Shown: piece by piece, positions 19,301 through 27,818 of the stretch
How the letters are laid out: every line of letters starts with the position of its first letter
Numbering within the stretch: the first letter of the stretch is position 1
Assembly: GCA_937902125.1 (NCBI GenBank)
Contig: CALDIB010000049.1
Coordinates: 1-28,010, forward strand
Direction: 5' to 3'
DNA from: an uncultured Treponema sp.
Lineage (GTDB): Bacteria > Spirochaetota > Spirochaetia > Treponematales > Treponemataceae
DNA: 28,010 bases
Made by a program: the position numbers and the translations under genes
Notes under the pieces: model-generated
Told to the model about the DNA's origin: nothing
The model's input: the letters and a program-made list of their open reading frames with translations, nothing else
Database searches by the model: none

Positions 19301-22300
19301 CTTTGGATTGCCATAGGAACGGACGGTTCCGCCGACAGTTGGAACAACAGCGAAAACCTTACTATAAGCGGTCGTTACAATGAAGCGACCAGCGGCTTGG
19401 ACAATGTTGAGTATGTGGTGACTCCCGCTGGCGGCTCCGCTTTGGAACAACAGAGCGTTGTTTTTGCCGGAGCGACAGGCGACAAGGTTTTGTATCAATT
19501 TTCTCCCATAGGCCTTGTGGAGGGAGAAAACTCGATTGAAATAACGGCGACTGACCTTGCCGGCAACAGTTCAAGTCCTGAAACATACACAATAAAGGTT
19601 GACACCACAGCGCCGCAAATAAACACTGCCTTTTATACTTACAACGGAACAGACGCTTCCGTTGCGGCGGGAAGGGTCATGTCCAGCGGAGAAAAGGATA
19701 TGACCATTTACGGAACGCTGTCAGAAACTTTGAGCGGCATAAAGAGCGTTGAGCTTAAGATTGGCGAGCAAACTGTTTCAACAAGCGTCAAATACACAAC
19801 GGACGACTCCCTTACAGGCTCCAGCGCCTTTGACGACTTTAAGTCCGTGGAATGGAAAAATTATTCCGCAAGCGAAAACACAAGTTACACAGGCTTTATG
19901 GCGGTGATTCCAGCGGCAAAACTCTCTGGACTTGACTCTGGCGACGCGGATTTGTACGCCGTTGCCACTGACATGGCCTTGAACGAAACCAAGCAAAGAA
20001 AGTTTGGAATAAGCTTGGACAACGACCCGCCGCAAATAAGCGTTTTGTCGCCGGAAAACGGAGCCAGCGTGAACGGAAGCGTTACTTTTAGCGGCGCGGT
20101 TGACGACTCCTCCCTTAATGTTGTCAAGGCCTATTGGTCTTTGAGCGACAGCGCTGAAATCAACGAAAGCCGCGCCGTCAATCCCGACTATGAGATTAAG
20201 GACGGCGGCGGGAATCCGCTTTTGTCAGGAACATACAGTTGGGTCATAAAGGACTTGGCCTTAAGCGTAGCGGACAACAACGCAAAAAAAATAACCTTTA
20301 TTGACGGAACGGAATACTCTGGAGAGGCCAAAACCGTTTATCTTAAGATTTTGGCATCTGACACGGCCGCAAACCAGTCCGTAAAGGTTCAAAAATATGT
20401 GATAGACCCGGAAGCTGACCGTCCCAAAATCACCCTCACCACCGCCACCATAAGCGGAATGGGGTCTTCAAATTACGTTTGGTATGATTCCCAAAAACTT
20501 GAGGGAACGATAGACGACGACGACGGAATAAGCCAGTTTAGTTATAGTTATTCAACCGACGGCGGAACAAATTGGACGGACGGCGGCGACATAACTGTTT
20601 CCAGCGGCGCGTGGACGGCGGACGTTCCCGCCGACAACAACTACCAAATTAAGTTCTATGTTAAGGACTCAGCCGGAACTGAATTTGTTTCTGTAAAGTC
20701 AAGCGGCTCGGACATTTATCTTTCTCCAATAATCGCAGGAAAAGACGCGACGATATCTTTGGCTGACACAAACCTTTATTTAAAGATTGACACCAACCGC
20801 CCTGAATATTCAGACCTTGTTTACAAGACAAGCGATTCCGTGGACGGAACTTACGAGGTTGGAGATGACACATACAAGCTTGGAACTGTGGGCGGACAAA
20901 AGAAATTCATTCAGCTTGAATTTGACGCCAAGGACGCCAACGGCATAAGCAAGGCAAGCTTTACTATTGACGGAACTGAATACTCTGTCGATGTCAGCGC
21001 GGCCGATTATGATTCAGTGAATGACTCTTATCGCTGCGTCATAAGCGGAATAGATGTGAGCGGCCTTGAAAGCAAAACTTATTCCGCCGAGCTTAAACTA
21101 ACAGGCTCTTTTGCCGCCGACGTGTCAAGCGACATGATTTCTGTCTCCGTTGACAACACGCCGCCCGAAGTGACTCCGTTGGCGCCGGACGCGAACAGCG
21201 TTAATGGAAACGTCACGGTCTACGGAATGGTTGACTACGCCGCCAAAATGCAATACGCCTTGAGCCTTGACGGCGAAAACGCTCCCGCCCCAGAGGATTA
21301 TTCCGACATAAATGGCGCGGCGCAAACTTGGTTCATCTACTTTGACGCCGGCATTTCAAGCCAAACCGAAACTCACGACAAAACTCTTGAATGGTTCATC
21401 ATAAAAGAGGGAGTGACAACGGCGGCTGCAATCGCGAACCAAAGCTTTGACCAGATTGTTCCAATTTACGCTTGGATAAAGGCGCTTGACGATGTTGGAA
21501 ACGTTTACAACAAGCCTCACCTAATCAATTACGACCCCCAGGGCGGCCGGCCAACTTTCACATACTCAAACCCTGACAAAGACGAAGCGCGCATCGGCGG
21601 AAGGAACATAAAGTTGATTGGCGGCGTTGACGATGACGAAGAAGTGAAGGCCGCGTTCTTGCAAATCATTTGCGCCCAACATCCGCTTGACGCAAATTCT
21701 TCTCCAGCTTATGCAGGCGGAACTTCTTGGGGAACCGCGACCTATTCAGGCGGCGAGTTTACTTTCGCGCTGTCCGCAAACGATTTGGATTACCTAAAGG
21801 CCGCAGGCTACACTGTGGTCAAGATGAGAGACTATCCAACGCTGACTGAATGGTCTGGAAGCGGAACTCCAAGCGACTACGGCATTTTGACAGGCCTAAA
21901 GTCAGGCAGTTCTTGGAACTTGTTGATTAATGAAAACGGCGAATTTAATCCTTTGGACGGAACCAACGAGCTTATCCTTTGCGGCTACGCTTTTGACGGC
22001 TCAAAATTAAGTTTGCCCATGTATAGAGAAGTCCTTGTTGACGCGGACAGCCCTCTCATTTCAAACCAGTATCTAAAGCAATACGACGGAAATGTCGTAG
22101 CGGCCTCAAGGGAATACTCCGAAAAGATGTATGTAAAAGGCGATTGGAACCTTGAATTTGACTTGACGGACGGCGACGAAGTGGCCAAAGTCTTTATTGG
22201 GCAAAGTTCTTCAAGCGCCGCCGAAGCCAAGGCTGCCGCCGTGACGCAAAGGGAGGCCGACTCTAGCGGCAAAGAAACTGTCGTATTCGATTCCAACTAC

Positions 22301-25300
22301 TGCCAAGCCGACGGCGAGGGCGGTTTCCATGCCAAGCTTTCTCTTGATTCCGGTGACGGCGTGGGCTACAAATACATTTACGTTTGGTTTGCCGACAAAA
22401 AAGGAAATTACAGCGACTACGCTTTTGCGATCAACTACGACAACATAAATCCGGCGCTGACGATAACTTCGTTGGACGACGACGTTAAAAACTCCGACGG
22501 CTACTATTCTGTCGCCGCAAAAGTCGTGGAAGACACCGTCAACGGAAAGAACCAGTCGGGCTTTGACAAATTTGTCATTTACTTTAAGCGGAACAACAAG
22601 GTTTACGACCCCATGATTTCTAAAAAGCTTAACGGCGCGGACAACCCCGACAATTATTCCGATGTCAGCGCCTTGTCTCAGGGTGATGACGGCCTTTACT
22701 GGTTCAGCCAAGCCATTGAGGCGCGGGACGCGGATAACTTGGACATTCTGACGCTATCTCAAGCAAACGCCCACATTCGCGCCGGCGGCCTTGTAAAGAT
22801 AGGCGGAGCCATTTACACCATCGCAAAAGTTTCTTCCGACAAAAAAACTTTGACATTGGACGGCAATGTTGAAAGTTCGTTCACGACGGCTCAATTTGCT
22901 TACGGACAAGTCATTGACAACAACAAGAGCGAATTTGCGAGCGGAGCGGCCAGCTCTGAGGAAGGATTTGGATACGGATATCCTTTGAGCATTGACAACG
23001 ACGACGGCGACGGAATGGTTGAGGAAGCCAAAATACAGGGAACGACTTGCAACTTGAGCGCCTTGATAAATTCACGGAACATTCCTGACGGAACGATTGA
23101 CATTTACTACACCGTCTTTGACAAAGCCGGAAACTACGCAAAGGGAAGCGTCATAGGCGCTTACGTTTCAAACAACGCTCCTCGGTTGGCAAACGTCACC
23201 GTGGCCAGCGATTACAACTACGACGGAATTTACAGCGATTCCGAAAGCCGCTCTTATTACAAGACTTCTTTGACCGATTGGAGCAAGGCGGAAACAAGCG
23301 TTGAATTGGGAAGCGAGGCTCATCCTTGGATTGCGGCCAAAGGCGACGTTCAGGTTACGCCCGAAATTTTGGGCGGAAACGGAACTTTGACTTGGACTTG
23401 GAAATATCCAAACACAAGCGGCGTTGCCACGTCCGCAGCCGGCGAAACGCTTTCAACTGACTCTCCGACAGAAGAAAACGCATTGCGGACGTTGAACGCG
23501 ATTAAGCTTCCGTCTTTGACATTAAAAAACGCGAAAGTTGGCGCCGGCGAATACGCGATAACAATTTTGGACTCTACGGACGGCGGCGGACAAAAAGCGT
23601 CCATAAGCCTTTACATGAAGAACGACGTGAACGACATTGAAACGCCGGTGGCCAAGACAAAGAGATTCTTCTGGAAGAGCCTTAAAAACAACAGCGTATA
23701 CGGTTCGAGCGCAGCCTCTACTTTTGCCGACTTGCAAGGCCACATAGAGCTTGAGGAAACCTTCTCCGACGCGGCCGGAAACGAAACAACATACTCAACG
23801 CCAAAGGTTAGCGGAAAGATTGTCATAAAAGGAACAGCCTTTGACAACGCTGGAATAAGCCAAATTAAGATTACTGTTCCCGGCATCTTGAACAGCGCCA
23901 CAATAGCGGCAAGCTGCGATTTGTCCAACGTTGATCCGGCGGCGCGATGGACTCAAACCAAAATGGGCGACCTTGCCGAAAACGGCTACCATTTTGCGCT
24001 TGACGCGGACGAAAGCGGCAATGTAAAGGAACGCTACACCAACACCGGCCACTTTGTTTCGTGGACGCTGGAACTTGACACGGAAAAATACAACAGCGGA
24101 ACCGCTCCCGCCAAGGAAGGCGTGAACTTTGTCCTTGGAATTGTTGACAAGAACGGCAAAACTTCTAGCGCCGCCGCCAATAGCGGCATGACAGTATACG
24201 CCATGGAAGAGCAGGCGGCGGCCGGCAAATATTATGCCGAAGAGCGCTTCGCCCTCGCCGACGAAAGCGACAGCTTTGAAAGCGCGGACTACACCTCGGA
24301 CGAATTTGAAACTTTTGTCGCCGCAGACATAGCGGAAGAAAGCGACGTTGAAGGCGTGAACAAGTACTCCGTAACGCCTGTGGCGGCCAACTACACTATG
24401 GACATTGTTCCATACATCACCCGCGTCGAAACAAGCCTTAGCGCCATTGATTCTACCAACGGCGTCACCGACCGCAGCAGCCTTGGCCATTATCCGGTTT
24501 ACATTTACAAGAATTCAACCGAGACCAAGACAAACCTTGCCACAAGCGCCAAAATCGACGGCCAAGAAACTGTAAAAGTTTACGGCTTTAACTTGAATGG
24601 AGCCAAGTACGGCGAGAGCGATTTGGCATACAATAACGCTGGCTATGTCACGCTCAATTCCAGCAACATAACAAGCGGAGCCTTTGCCTTGACCGTTGGC
24701 GGCGTTTCAACGCTTAACAACACAAACAACAACGACGCGCATGGCTCTTACGCCAAGACCACAAGCGCGGCCGGCGGCGACTACGACGTTTACAGCAACT
24801 ACTGCAACCGCCAGCCCAACAACGCCAACAACAACAATTTGACCGACGACGTGGCCTTTGACGTTTGGCAGCTTAACAATATGGCCGCCGCGCCAATGAG
24901 CGGAAGGGCCGACGACCCGCAAATGGCCATAAACCCGTCAGACGGAAAAATTGGCTTTGCCTTTTCAAACGGCTCGTCCGCCTTCACTATGCCAAACTCG
25001 ACTTACTCTTGGACATACTTTGCTTATGACTATGACATGGTGCGCTATGTGGGCCTTAACTACGATCCCCAAGGCAACGCTTGGGCTGCGGCCACAGGCC
25101 AAGACACTCATAGCGGCGGCGGCGACCCCTTCTTTATGGAGACCACAAGGTATCGCCAGGTGGGTGGTCAACAGTCAAAGGATGAGAACGCAAACGATCG
25201 ACATAGATATAATGACGTTACTGATGACTCCGCCTGGAAGCTTGAACGAACATGTATCGTGAGCGCAACAAACACCATGCAGGACAGAATACAGTCGCCG

Positions 25301-26329
25301 GCGTTTGCCAACACGACAAGCGGAGTGTATTTGGCCTATTACTATGTTGGAACCTCAAACGCTGAAATCCGCTTTAGGGCGGGAAAAATTTCCAGCATGA
25401 ACGACGGAAACGCCTTTGACATGTTCCAAAATGACGGCGCCTCCAATAGCACGGCTTACAAAACCGACAACGTTCAGCTTGTGGCTGGCGGAACCGGCAA
25501 CGCCTATCATGGAGCCAAGCCCTATGTAAGCATGGCGGCAATTGACGGCGGAGCCACCATTGCAAATGACGTTGTTGTCATGGTGTGGCAAGACGGCGAA
25601 AAAATGCTTTACGGCTATCTGACAAACCCGTCAGACCAAAGCCGCAAGAACGACAAAACAGCGTCCGGCTGGACAATAAAAGAGATATTCACGGACGTGA
25701 CCGGCGAATACTGCCAGATTGCTGTGGACAAGGTGGGGGGCGTTCACATAGCGGCCTACGATTCCAACGAAGCCGACGTTTGGTACGCCTATTTGCCGGC
25801 TTATGACAGCGCGGTAAAAAAGGTTTGCAAGGTTGACTCTTACGATTCCACCGGCGTTTACCTTACCCTTGACGCGGCTCTTGACGCAAACGGATACCCC
25901 GCTCCGCAAATTGGCTTTTACTCCATGGCCAGCGCAAGGCCAAAGTTTGCCCGTTGGAACGCCGACAAGGGAAGCCTTGCCGCCGCCGCCAGCATTGACG
26001 GAACTGACTCAAACGACTCTTACACCGGAAACTGGGAAGTTTCGAACATTCCCACTGCAAGCAATGTCCGAAAGAGCAACACCGCAAGCAAGGTAAAGCA
26101 AAACATCAATGTGGGCGTTTGGAAGGGTGCGAACGGCAAGTTGACAAAATCACAAACCGGCAACTCTTACTGCATTGGAAGCGCCACAGGAGGAACTGCC
26201 GGCACAAACGCCGACAACAAGGGCGACGTTTACGGCAACGGCACTTCAAACGCCGTCTTGAGTTACACCTACGGTTCGGATTCCGCCGCCTTTATTGAGA
26301 CCGCGCAACGGTTGGGCGACAACGACTAG
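16349..26329 (+). CDS. Gene C: giant Ig-like repeat lipoprotein, full-length paralog of gene B
   Basis: A 3326-aa predicted lipoprotein. The signal peptide has a good lipobox, AIVSC (Cys32), then DVGLGESID. It has the same order of parts as gene B: Ig-like modules; the conserved GFETAGGT segment; a helical insertion at about 282-338; an EF-hand-like loop, DYNYDGIYSDSE, at 2288-2299; TPEILGGNG; a VPYIT segment near 2685 with VYGFNL; the Asn-rich run QPNNANNNN; then a propeller-like domain from DVWQLN (2838) to the end, with VHIAAYDS and DVWYAY near 3122-3148. Divergence from B is concentrated in loops, some with codons unlike the surroundings (for example 25140-25260). It starts 14 bp after gene B and is last in the operon, 23 bp before the terminator hairpin. 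The likely location is lipid-anchored in the envelope, possibly at the surface. No catalytic motif was recognised. Confidence 0.88.
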   Translation: MTMIKMMKKSKIAQGLFAALFCSFAALAIVSCDVGLGESIDTSAPTVSIVSPASSSSIGGNLVIKGVCSDDKSLDRVVVKVKDANKDAAETYTYTSKVNGNDWSVVLEKENFPDGTYTADVVVYDSAGRVSGTATRVFDVDNTPPVFCASKPNSILVDSPAAYGRDVVVSGEIADDHTVQKMDVRVFKIDGSSATEVTSSLYKTTFTGFETAGGTEITIAKYFSEDDAPAAGSDDYPLYMNYKAMYDDLGATLGDTMYFYIFPYFTDEAGNSSDKAYIQGTLKQLAKAALGVDTTSDSLQTAQLKKILNGSYTLSDFNESQLETMLQILNGEYDQSGLGKEYKYFASLERSSGAAEIASGQSVPFAMSLNANNAPMYEFGGMLFDKSEGTFAEIRSGGQTTIKVSPGLDGNAIRSNTIRVYLWECDGDLKLASGLDLNDPSTASYSSDPSVSNEKHIDVMGKEGDDNAIKSLDEFSDDTVVTNATYSVTLPDDIEAGNHYLMTASGYDVTGSSGSYVNNNKLYSAATYAFMVATTGDAPKVEFEERFFVQAKAIDKTKAASYNAKIEITDKTGTGANEGKGSLKESGNWVKVTPVLYKGYAKTKAYLSDDDILQTLDAIKFEGSSDERPIKNGTEDGAYYIEVPMNIFDLSGSNAEDNYTVALKVQAKNTGATSDETAYIFWADNKAPVLAITAPVRAEGAAQSEPIYIYENDKNITVAGTSEDPAYSYTARGTWSDISGSGSCEIWYAWGSPDQPSLVWTQATGNAVDGVTYYEKQGDGLYCADTTIAIGASVAGKYTLSVGAGWTAISGAAKSASLVNWNQSLVVANSDGQKLNFVAVDQTGNLSDVTSVDGITFDFAPPAITIPNVNPYYNANGAVDSKHSFEIEISDASGLQSLEVTAERADNASSQYAEVASGNKGYTLSVAGDKTSATISLKADGTGDGLWKFTVAAKDGAERQSQKDFAFVLDTKAPERVYYDDSKNLWIAIGTDGSADSWNNSENLTISGRYNEATSGLDNVEYVVTPAGGSALEQQSVVFAGATGDKVLYQFSPIGLVEGENSIEITATDLAGNSSSPETYTIKVDTTAPQINTAFYTYNGTDASVAAGRVMSSGEKDMTIYGTLSETLSGIKSVELKIGEQTVSTSVKYTTDDSLTGSSAFDDFKSVEWKNYSASENTSYTGFMAVIPAAKLSGLDSGDADLYAVATDMALNETKQRKFGISLDNDPPQISVLSPENGASVNGSVTFSGAVDDSSLNVVKAYWSLSDSAEINESRAVNPDYEIKDGGGNPLLSGTYSWVIKDLALSVADNNAKKITFIDGTEYSGEAKTVYLKILASDTAANQSVKVQKYVIDPEADRPKITLTTATISGMGSSNYVWYDSQKLEGTIDDDDGISQFSYSYSTDGGTNWTDGGDITVSSGAWTADVPADNNYQIKFYVKDSAGTEFVSVKSSGSDIYLSPIIAGKDATISLADTNLYLKIDTNRPEYSDLVYKTSDSVDGTYEVGDDTYKLGTVGGQKKFIQLEFDAKDANGISKASFTIDGTEYSVDVSAADYDSVNDSYRCVISGIDVSGLESKTYSAELKLTGSFAADVSSDMISVSVDNTPPEVTPLAPDANSVNGNVTVYGMVDYAAKMQYALSLDGENAPAPEDYSDINGAAQTWFIYFDAGISSQTETHDKTLEWFIIKEGVTTAAAIANQSFDQIVPIYAWIKALDDVGNVYNKPHLINYDPQGGRPTFTYSNPDKDEARIGGRNIKLIGGVDDDEEVKAAFLQIICAQHPLDANSSPAYAGGTSWGTATYSGGEFTFALSANDLDYLKAAGYTVVKMRDYPTLTEWSGSGTPSDYGILTGLKSGSSWNLLINENGEFNPLDGTNELILCGYAFDGSKLSLPMYREVLVDADSPLISNQYLKQYDGNVVAASREYSEKMYVKGDWNLEFDLTDGDEVAKVFIGQSSSSAAEAKAAAVTQREADSSGKETVVFDSNYCQADGEGGFHAKLSLDSGDGVGYKYIYVWFADKKGNYSDYAFAINYDNINPALTITSLDDDVKNSDGYYSVAAKVVEDTVNGKNQSGFDKFVIYFKRNNKVYDPMISKKLNGADNPDNYSDVSALSQGDDGLYWFSQAIEARDADNLDILTLSQANAHIRAGGLVKIGGAIYTIAKVSSDKKTLTLDGNVESSFTTAQFAYGQVIDNNKSEFASGAASSEEGFGYGYPLSIDNDDGDGMVEEAKIQGTTCNLSALINSRNIPDGTIDIYYTVFDKAGNYAKGSVIGAYVSNNAPRLANVTVASDYNYDGIYSDSESRSYYKTSLTDWSKAETSVELGSEAHPWIAAKGDVQVTPEILGGNGTLTWTWKYPNTSGVATSAAGETLSTDSPTEENALRTLNAIKLPSLTLKNAKVGAGEYAITILDSTDGGGQKASISLYMKNDVNDIETPVAKTKRFFWKSLKNNSVYGSSAASTFADLQGHIELEETFSDAAGNETTYSTPKVSGKIVIKGTAFDNAGISQIKITVPGILNSATIAASCDLSNVDPAARWTQTKMGDLAENGYHFALDADESGNVKERYTNTGHFVSWTLELDTEKYNSGTAPAKEGVNFVLGIVDKNGKTSSAAANSGMTVYAMEEQAAAGKYYAEERFALADESDSFESADYTSDEFETFVAADIAEESDVEGVNKYSVTPVAANYTMDIVPYITRVETSLSAIDSTNGVTDRSSLGHYPVYIYKNSTETKTNLATSAKIDGQETVKVYGFNLNGAKYGESDLAYNNAGYVTLNSSNITSGAFALTVGGVSTLNNTNNNDAHGSYAKTTSAAGGDYDVYSNYCNRQPNNANNNNLTDDVAFDVWQLNNMAAAPMSGRADDPQMAINPSDGKIGFAFSNGSSAFTMPNSTYSWTYFAYDYDMVRYVGLNYDPQGNAWAAATGQDTHSGGGDPFFMETTRYRQVGGQQSKDENANDRHRYNDVTDDSAWKLERTCIVSATNTMQDRIQSPAFANTTSGVYLAYYYVGTSNAEIRFRAGKISSMNDGNAFDMFQNDGASNSTAYKTDNVQLVAGGTGNAYHGAKPYVSMAAIDGGATIANDVVVMVWQDGEKMLYGYLTNPSDQSRKNDKTASGWTIKEIFTDVTGEYCQIAVDKVGGVHIAAYDSNEADVWYAYLPAYDSAVKKVCKVDSYDSTGVYLTLDAALDANGYPAPQIGFYSMASARPKFARWNADKGSLAAAASIDGTDSNDSYTGNWEVSNIPTASNVRKSNTASKVKQNINVGVWKGANGKLTKSQTGNSYCIGSATGGTAGTNADNKGDVYGNGTSNAVLSYTYGSDSAAFIETAQRLGDND

Positions 26330-26352
26330 CGGGGTGTTGTTCTAAACGCAAA

Positions 26353-26404
26353 GGGGCTGTCCTAGAAGTTATTCAAAACTTCACAAAGGACAGCTCTTTT
26401 TTTT
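26353..26404 (+). terminator. Nested-hairpin intrinsic terminator of the operon
   Basis: Outer stem GCTGTCCT (26356-26363) with AGGACAGC (26387-26394), extendable by G-U and A-U pairs. Inner stem GAAGTT (26365-26370) with AACTTC (26377-26382) around a 6-nt loop. Eight T follow (26397-26404). It lies between gene C and the convergent cyclase. It has no T run on the minus strand, so it should act mainly rightward. Confidence 0.88.
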
Positions 26405-26412
26405 GTTGAGAT

Positions 26413-27063
26413 TTAGTCCGCGAACTTGTAGCCGTTTCGGCCGTCCCGCTTTACCAAATAAAGGGCTTTGTCGGCTTCGTTGACAAGGCTTTCGGTCCAG
26501 CCGTTGCCGCTGATTGCTATTCCGCAGCTGAGGGTTGTGGGAGGAAGGCCCTTGGCGCATTCCTCTTTCATTTTGTTAAAGAGGCTTTCCATTTTTTCGG
26601 AAATCATCCGCTTTGTTTTTTCCATGTCGTCGCTGCATTTTGAAAGGACTACGGCAAACTCGTCGCCGCCGATGCGCGCCGCGTAATCCGTTGAACGGAA
26701 GATTGTTTTAAGGATTTGGGCAACGGCCTTTAGCGTCTTGTCGCCCGCTGGGTGGCCGTACTTGTCGTTTATTTCTTTAAATTTGTCAATGTCAATCATT
26801 ACAAAGGCCACGGTTTCTTGGGATTCCTTGAGCGCTTTTAAGATTGTCTTGAAGGCGGTCCTGTTTATCAAGCCGGTCAACTCGTCGTGCTCCGCTTGTT
26901 TTTGCAAAAAGTTTTGCTTTTCCATGGCGATGTCAAACATTTCGTTGTAGGTTTGCCGTAAAAGTTCCAGTTCCTTTGCGTGAACCGCCTTAAGCTTTTG
27001 GTTTTTCTTGATGCTGTCGATAAAGCTGTAAAGGGAGTTTATGACAAAGAACATCACTATCAA
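26413..27063 (-). CDS. GGDEF diguanylate cyclase domain, C-terminal fragment of a split gene
   Basis: The cytoplasmic half of a diguanylate cyclase, which joins two GTP into cyclic di-GMP. Over 216 residues the first 12 or so are the rest of a membrane helix, then a helical linker (about 15-58), then the catalytic domain opening with DELTGLINR (60-68). The metal-binding aspartate is in MIDIDKF (Asp91), the active loop GGDEF is at 132-136, and an inhibitory RxxD site (RSTD, 123-126) lies five residues before it, so product feedback is expected. It opens with TTG at 27063 without a ribosome site. That codon is exactly where the upstream frame (27060-27770) stops, so this is very probably not a gene of its own but the second part of one 452-aa protein broken by a one-base shift at a T7 tract. 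If translated alone it would lack the sensor. Confidence 0.85.
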   Translation of the reverse strand: MIVMFFVINSLYSFIDSIKKNQKLKAVHAKELELLRQTYNEMFDIAMEKQNFLQKQAEHDELTGLINRTAFKTILKALKESQETVAFVMIDIDKFKEINDKYGHPAGDKTLKAVAQILKTIFRSTDYAARIGGDEFAVVLSKCSDDMEKTKRMISEKMESLFNKMKEECAKGLPPTTLSCGIAISGNGWTESLVNEADKALYLVKRDGRNGYKFAD

Positions 27064-27770
27064 AAAAACGCGAAGGACGCAGCCACAATCAAAACTATGG
27101 CCGCAATTGTTTTGTGAAAGGCCGCCCGCAAATTTTTGGCGTTTCTTTTGTTCAGCCCGCTGGAGTATTTGAAAATTTCTTCCACAGCGCTTGACCTGTA
27201 CTTTGAAATTGATTTTTTCATTTCAAAGTATTGCTGGGAAAACAAAATCAGCCAGGCGTTGGCCATTTTTGTGTTAAAGTCAAGAGCCAGTTCTTGGTCA
27301 GAAAGCTGTATGTCGGCGATGGCCTGGGGAATCTTATATGCCGGGTTTTTGTCGTAGCCTTTTGCCGCGACCACCAGTTTCATTGACTTGCATTCAAGCG
27401 CTTCAAGTTTTTTTGATTCTTCCATAGCCAGCTCAAGGCATTTGGCGGACTCTCCCAGTTCGTTCACGTTTCTTATTATGTCCAGCGCTTTTTCCCGACG
27501 CTTGCTTGTTTCTACTTCCGTAAAATAATTTTCAAGATGGCTCCATTCTCCTGTAATCGCGAAAAGTCGGGATTCGTCGGTCAAATAGTCCGAGGCCTCT
27601 TGCATGCTTACCGCCGCCTGTCCAACTTTTTGAAACTGAATTGTGTTTTTTGAAAACTGCTGGAAGCGCGCCGGAACCTTTATGGCCCCAAAAAACAAGA
27701 CGGCGCTCAAGGCGATGATTATCGCGAGAAACAAAAAACTGATTTTTTTGAGATTGACATGCATATTCAT
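27060..27770 (-). CDS. Membrane sensor region of the split diguanylate cyclase, N-terminal fragment
   Basis: A 236-aa fragment. A short cytoplasmic start is followed by membrane helix 1 (about residues 8-28, rich in I, L, F, A). Next comes a long, mostly helical, charged region to about 210 that should lie outside the inner membrane and looks like a four-helix-bundle sensor (inference). The start of membrane helix 2 (IAAIVLIVAASFAFF) then runs into TGA. The stop follows seven T; one extra T would continue it as FFLIVMFF into the GGDEF fragment downstream. The ATG at 27770 is chosen over a TTG at 27791 because the predicted -10 box overlaps the TTG. The ribosome site is weak or absent. The ligand is unknown. 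Confidence 0.75.
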   Translation of the reverse strand: MNMHVNLKKISFLFLAIIIALSAVLFFGAIKVPARFQQFSKNTIQFQKVGQAAVSMQEASDYLTDESRLFAITGEWSHLENYFTEVETSKRREKALDIIRNVNELGESAKCLELAMEESKKLEALECKSMKLVVAAKGYDKNPAYKIPQAIADIQLSDQELALDFNTKMANAWLILFSQQYFEMKKSISKYRSSAVEEIFKYSSGLNKRNAKNLRAAFHKTIAAIVLIVAASFAFF

Positions 27771-27781
27771 CTCGCGCCTAT

Positions 27782-27810
27782 ATAATAGCAAAAACGCGGC
27801 CTTTGCGCAA
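27782..27810 (-). promoter_or_regulatory. Weak candidate promoter of the split cyclase
   Basis: Minus-strand TATTAT (27787 to 27782) lies 17 bp from TTGCGC (27810 to 27805), which matches only 3/6 of the -35 consensus. The start would be near 27775, leaving about five leader bases before the ATG at 27770. The -35 lies in the loop of the rsmE terminator hairpin. Confidence 0.4.
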
Positions 27811-27818
27811 TAAAGGCC
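27790..27818 (-). terminator. Intrinsic terminator of rsmE
   Basis: On the minus strand GGCCTTT (27818 to 27812), a 7-nt loop and AAAGGCC (27804 to 27798) are followed by GCG and five T (27794 to 27790). The stem begins inside the rsmE stop codon. Confidence 0.6.

Noticed and set aside
25735..25740. G6 tract in gene C as a phase-variation switch
   Set aside because: The tract is short, the frame is intact, and the encoded residues align without gap to the same place in gene B.
980..26329. DNA-level tandem repeats or a CRISPR-like array
   Set aside because: The periodicity is at the protein level (Ig modules of about 90-130 residues with low mutual identity). No regularly spaced identical DNA repeats were found.
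27771..27791. TTG start at 27791 for the cyclase sensor fragment
   Set aside because: The predicted -10 box covers this stretch, no ribosome site precedes it, and MNMHVNLKK at 27770 gives a usual short basic start before the first membrane helix.
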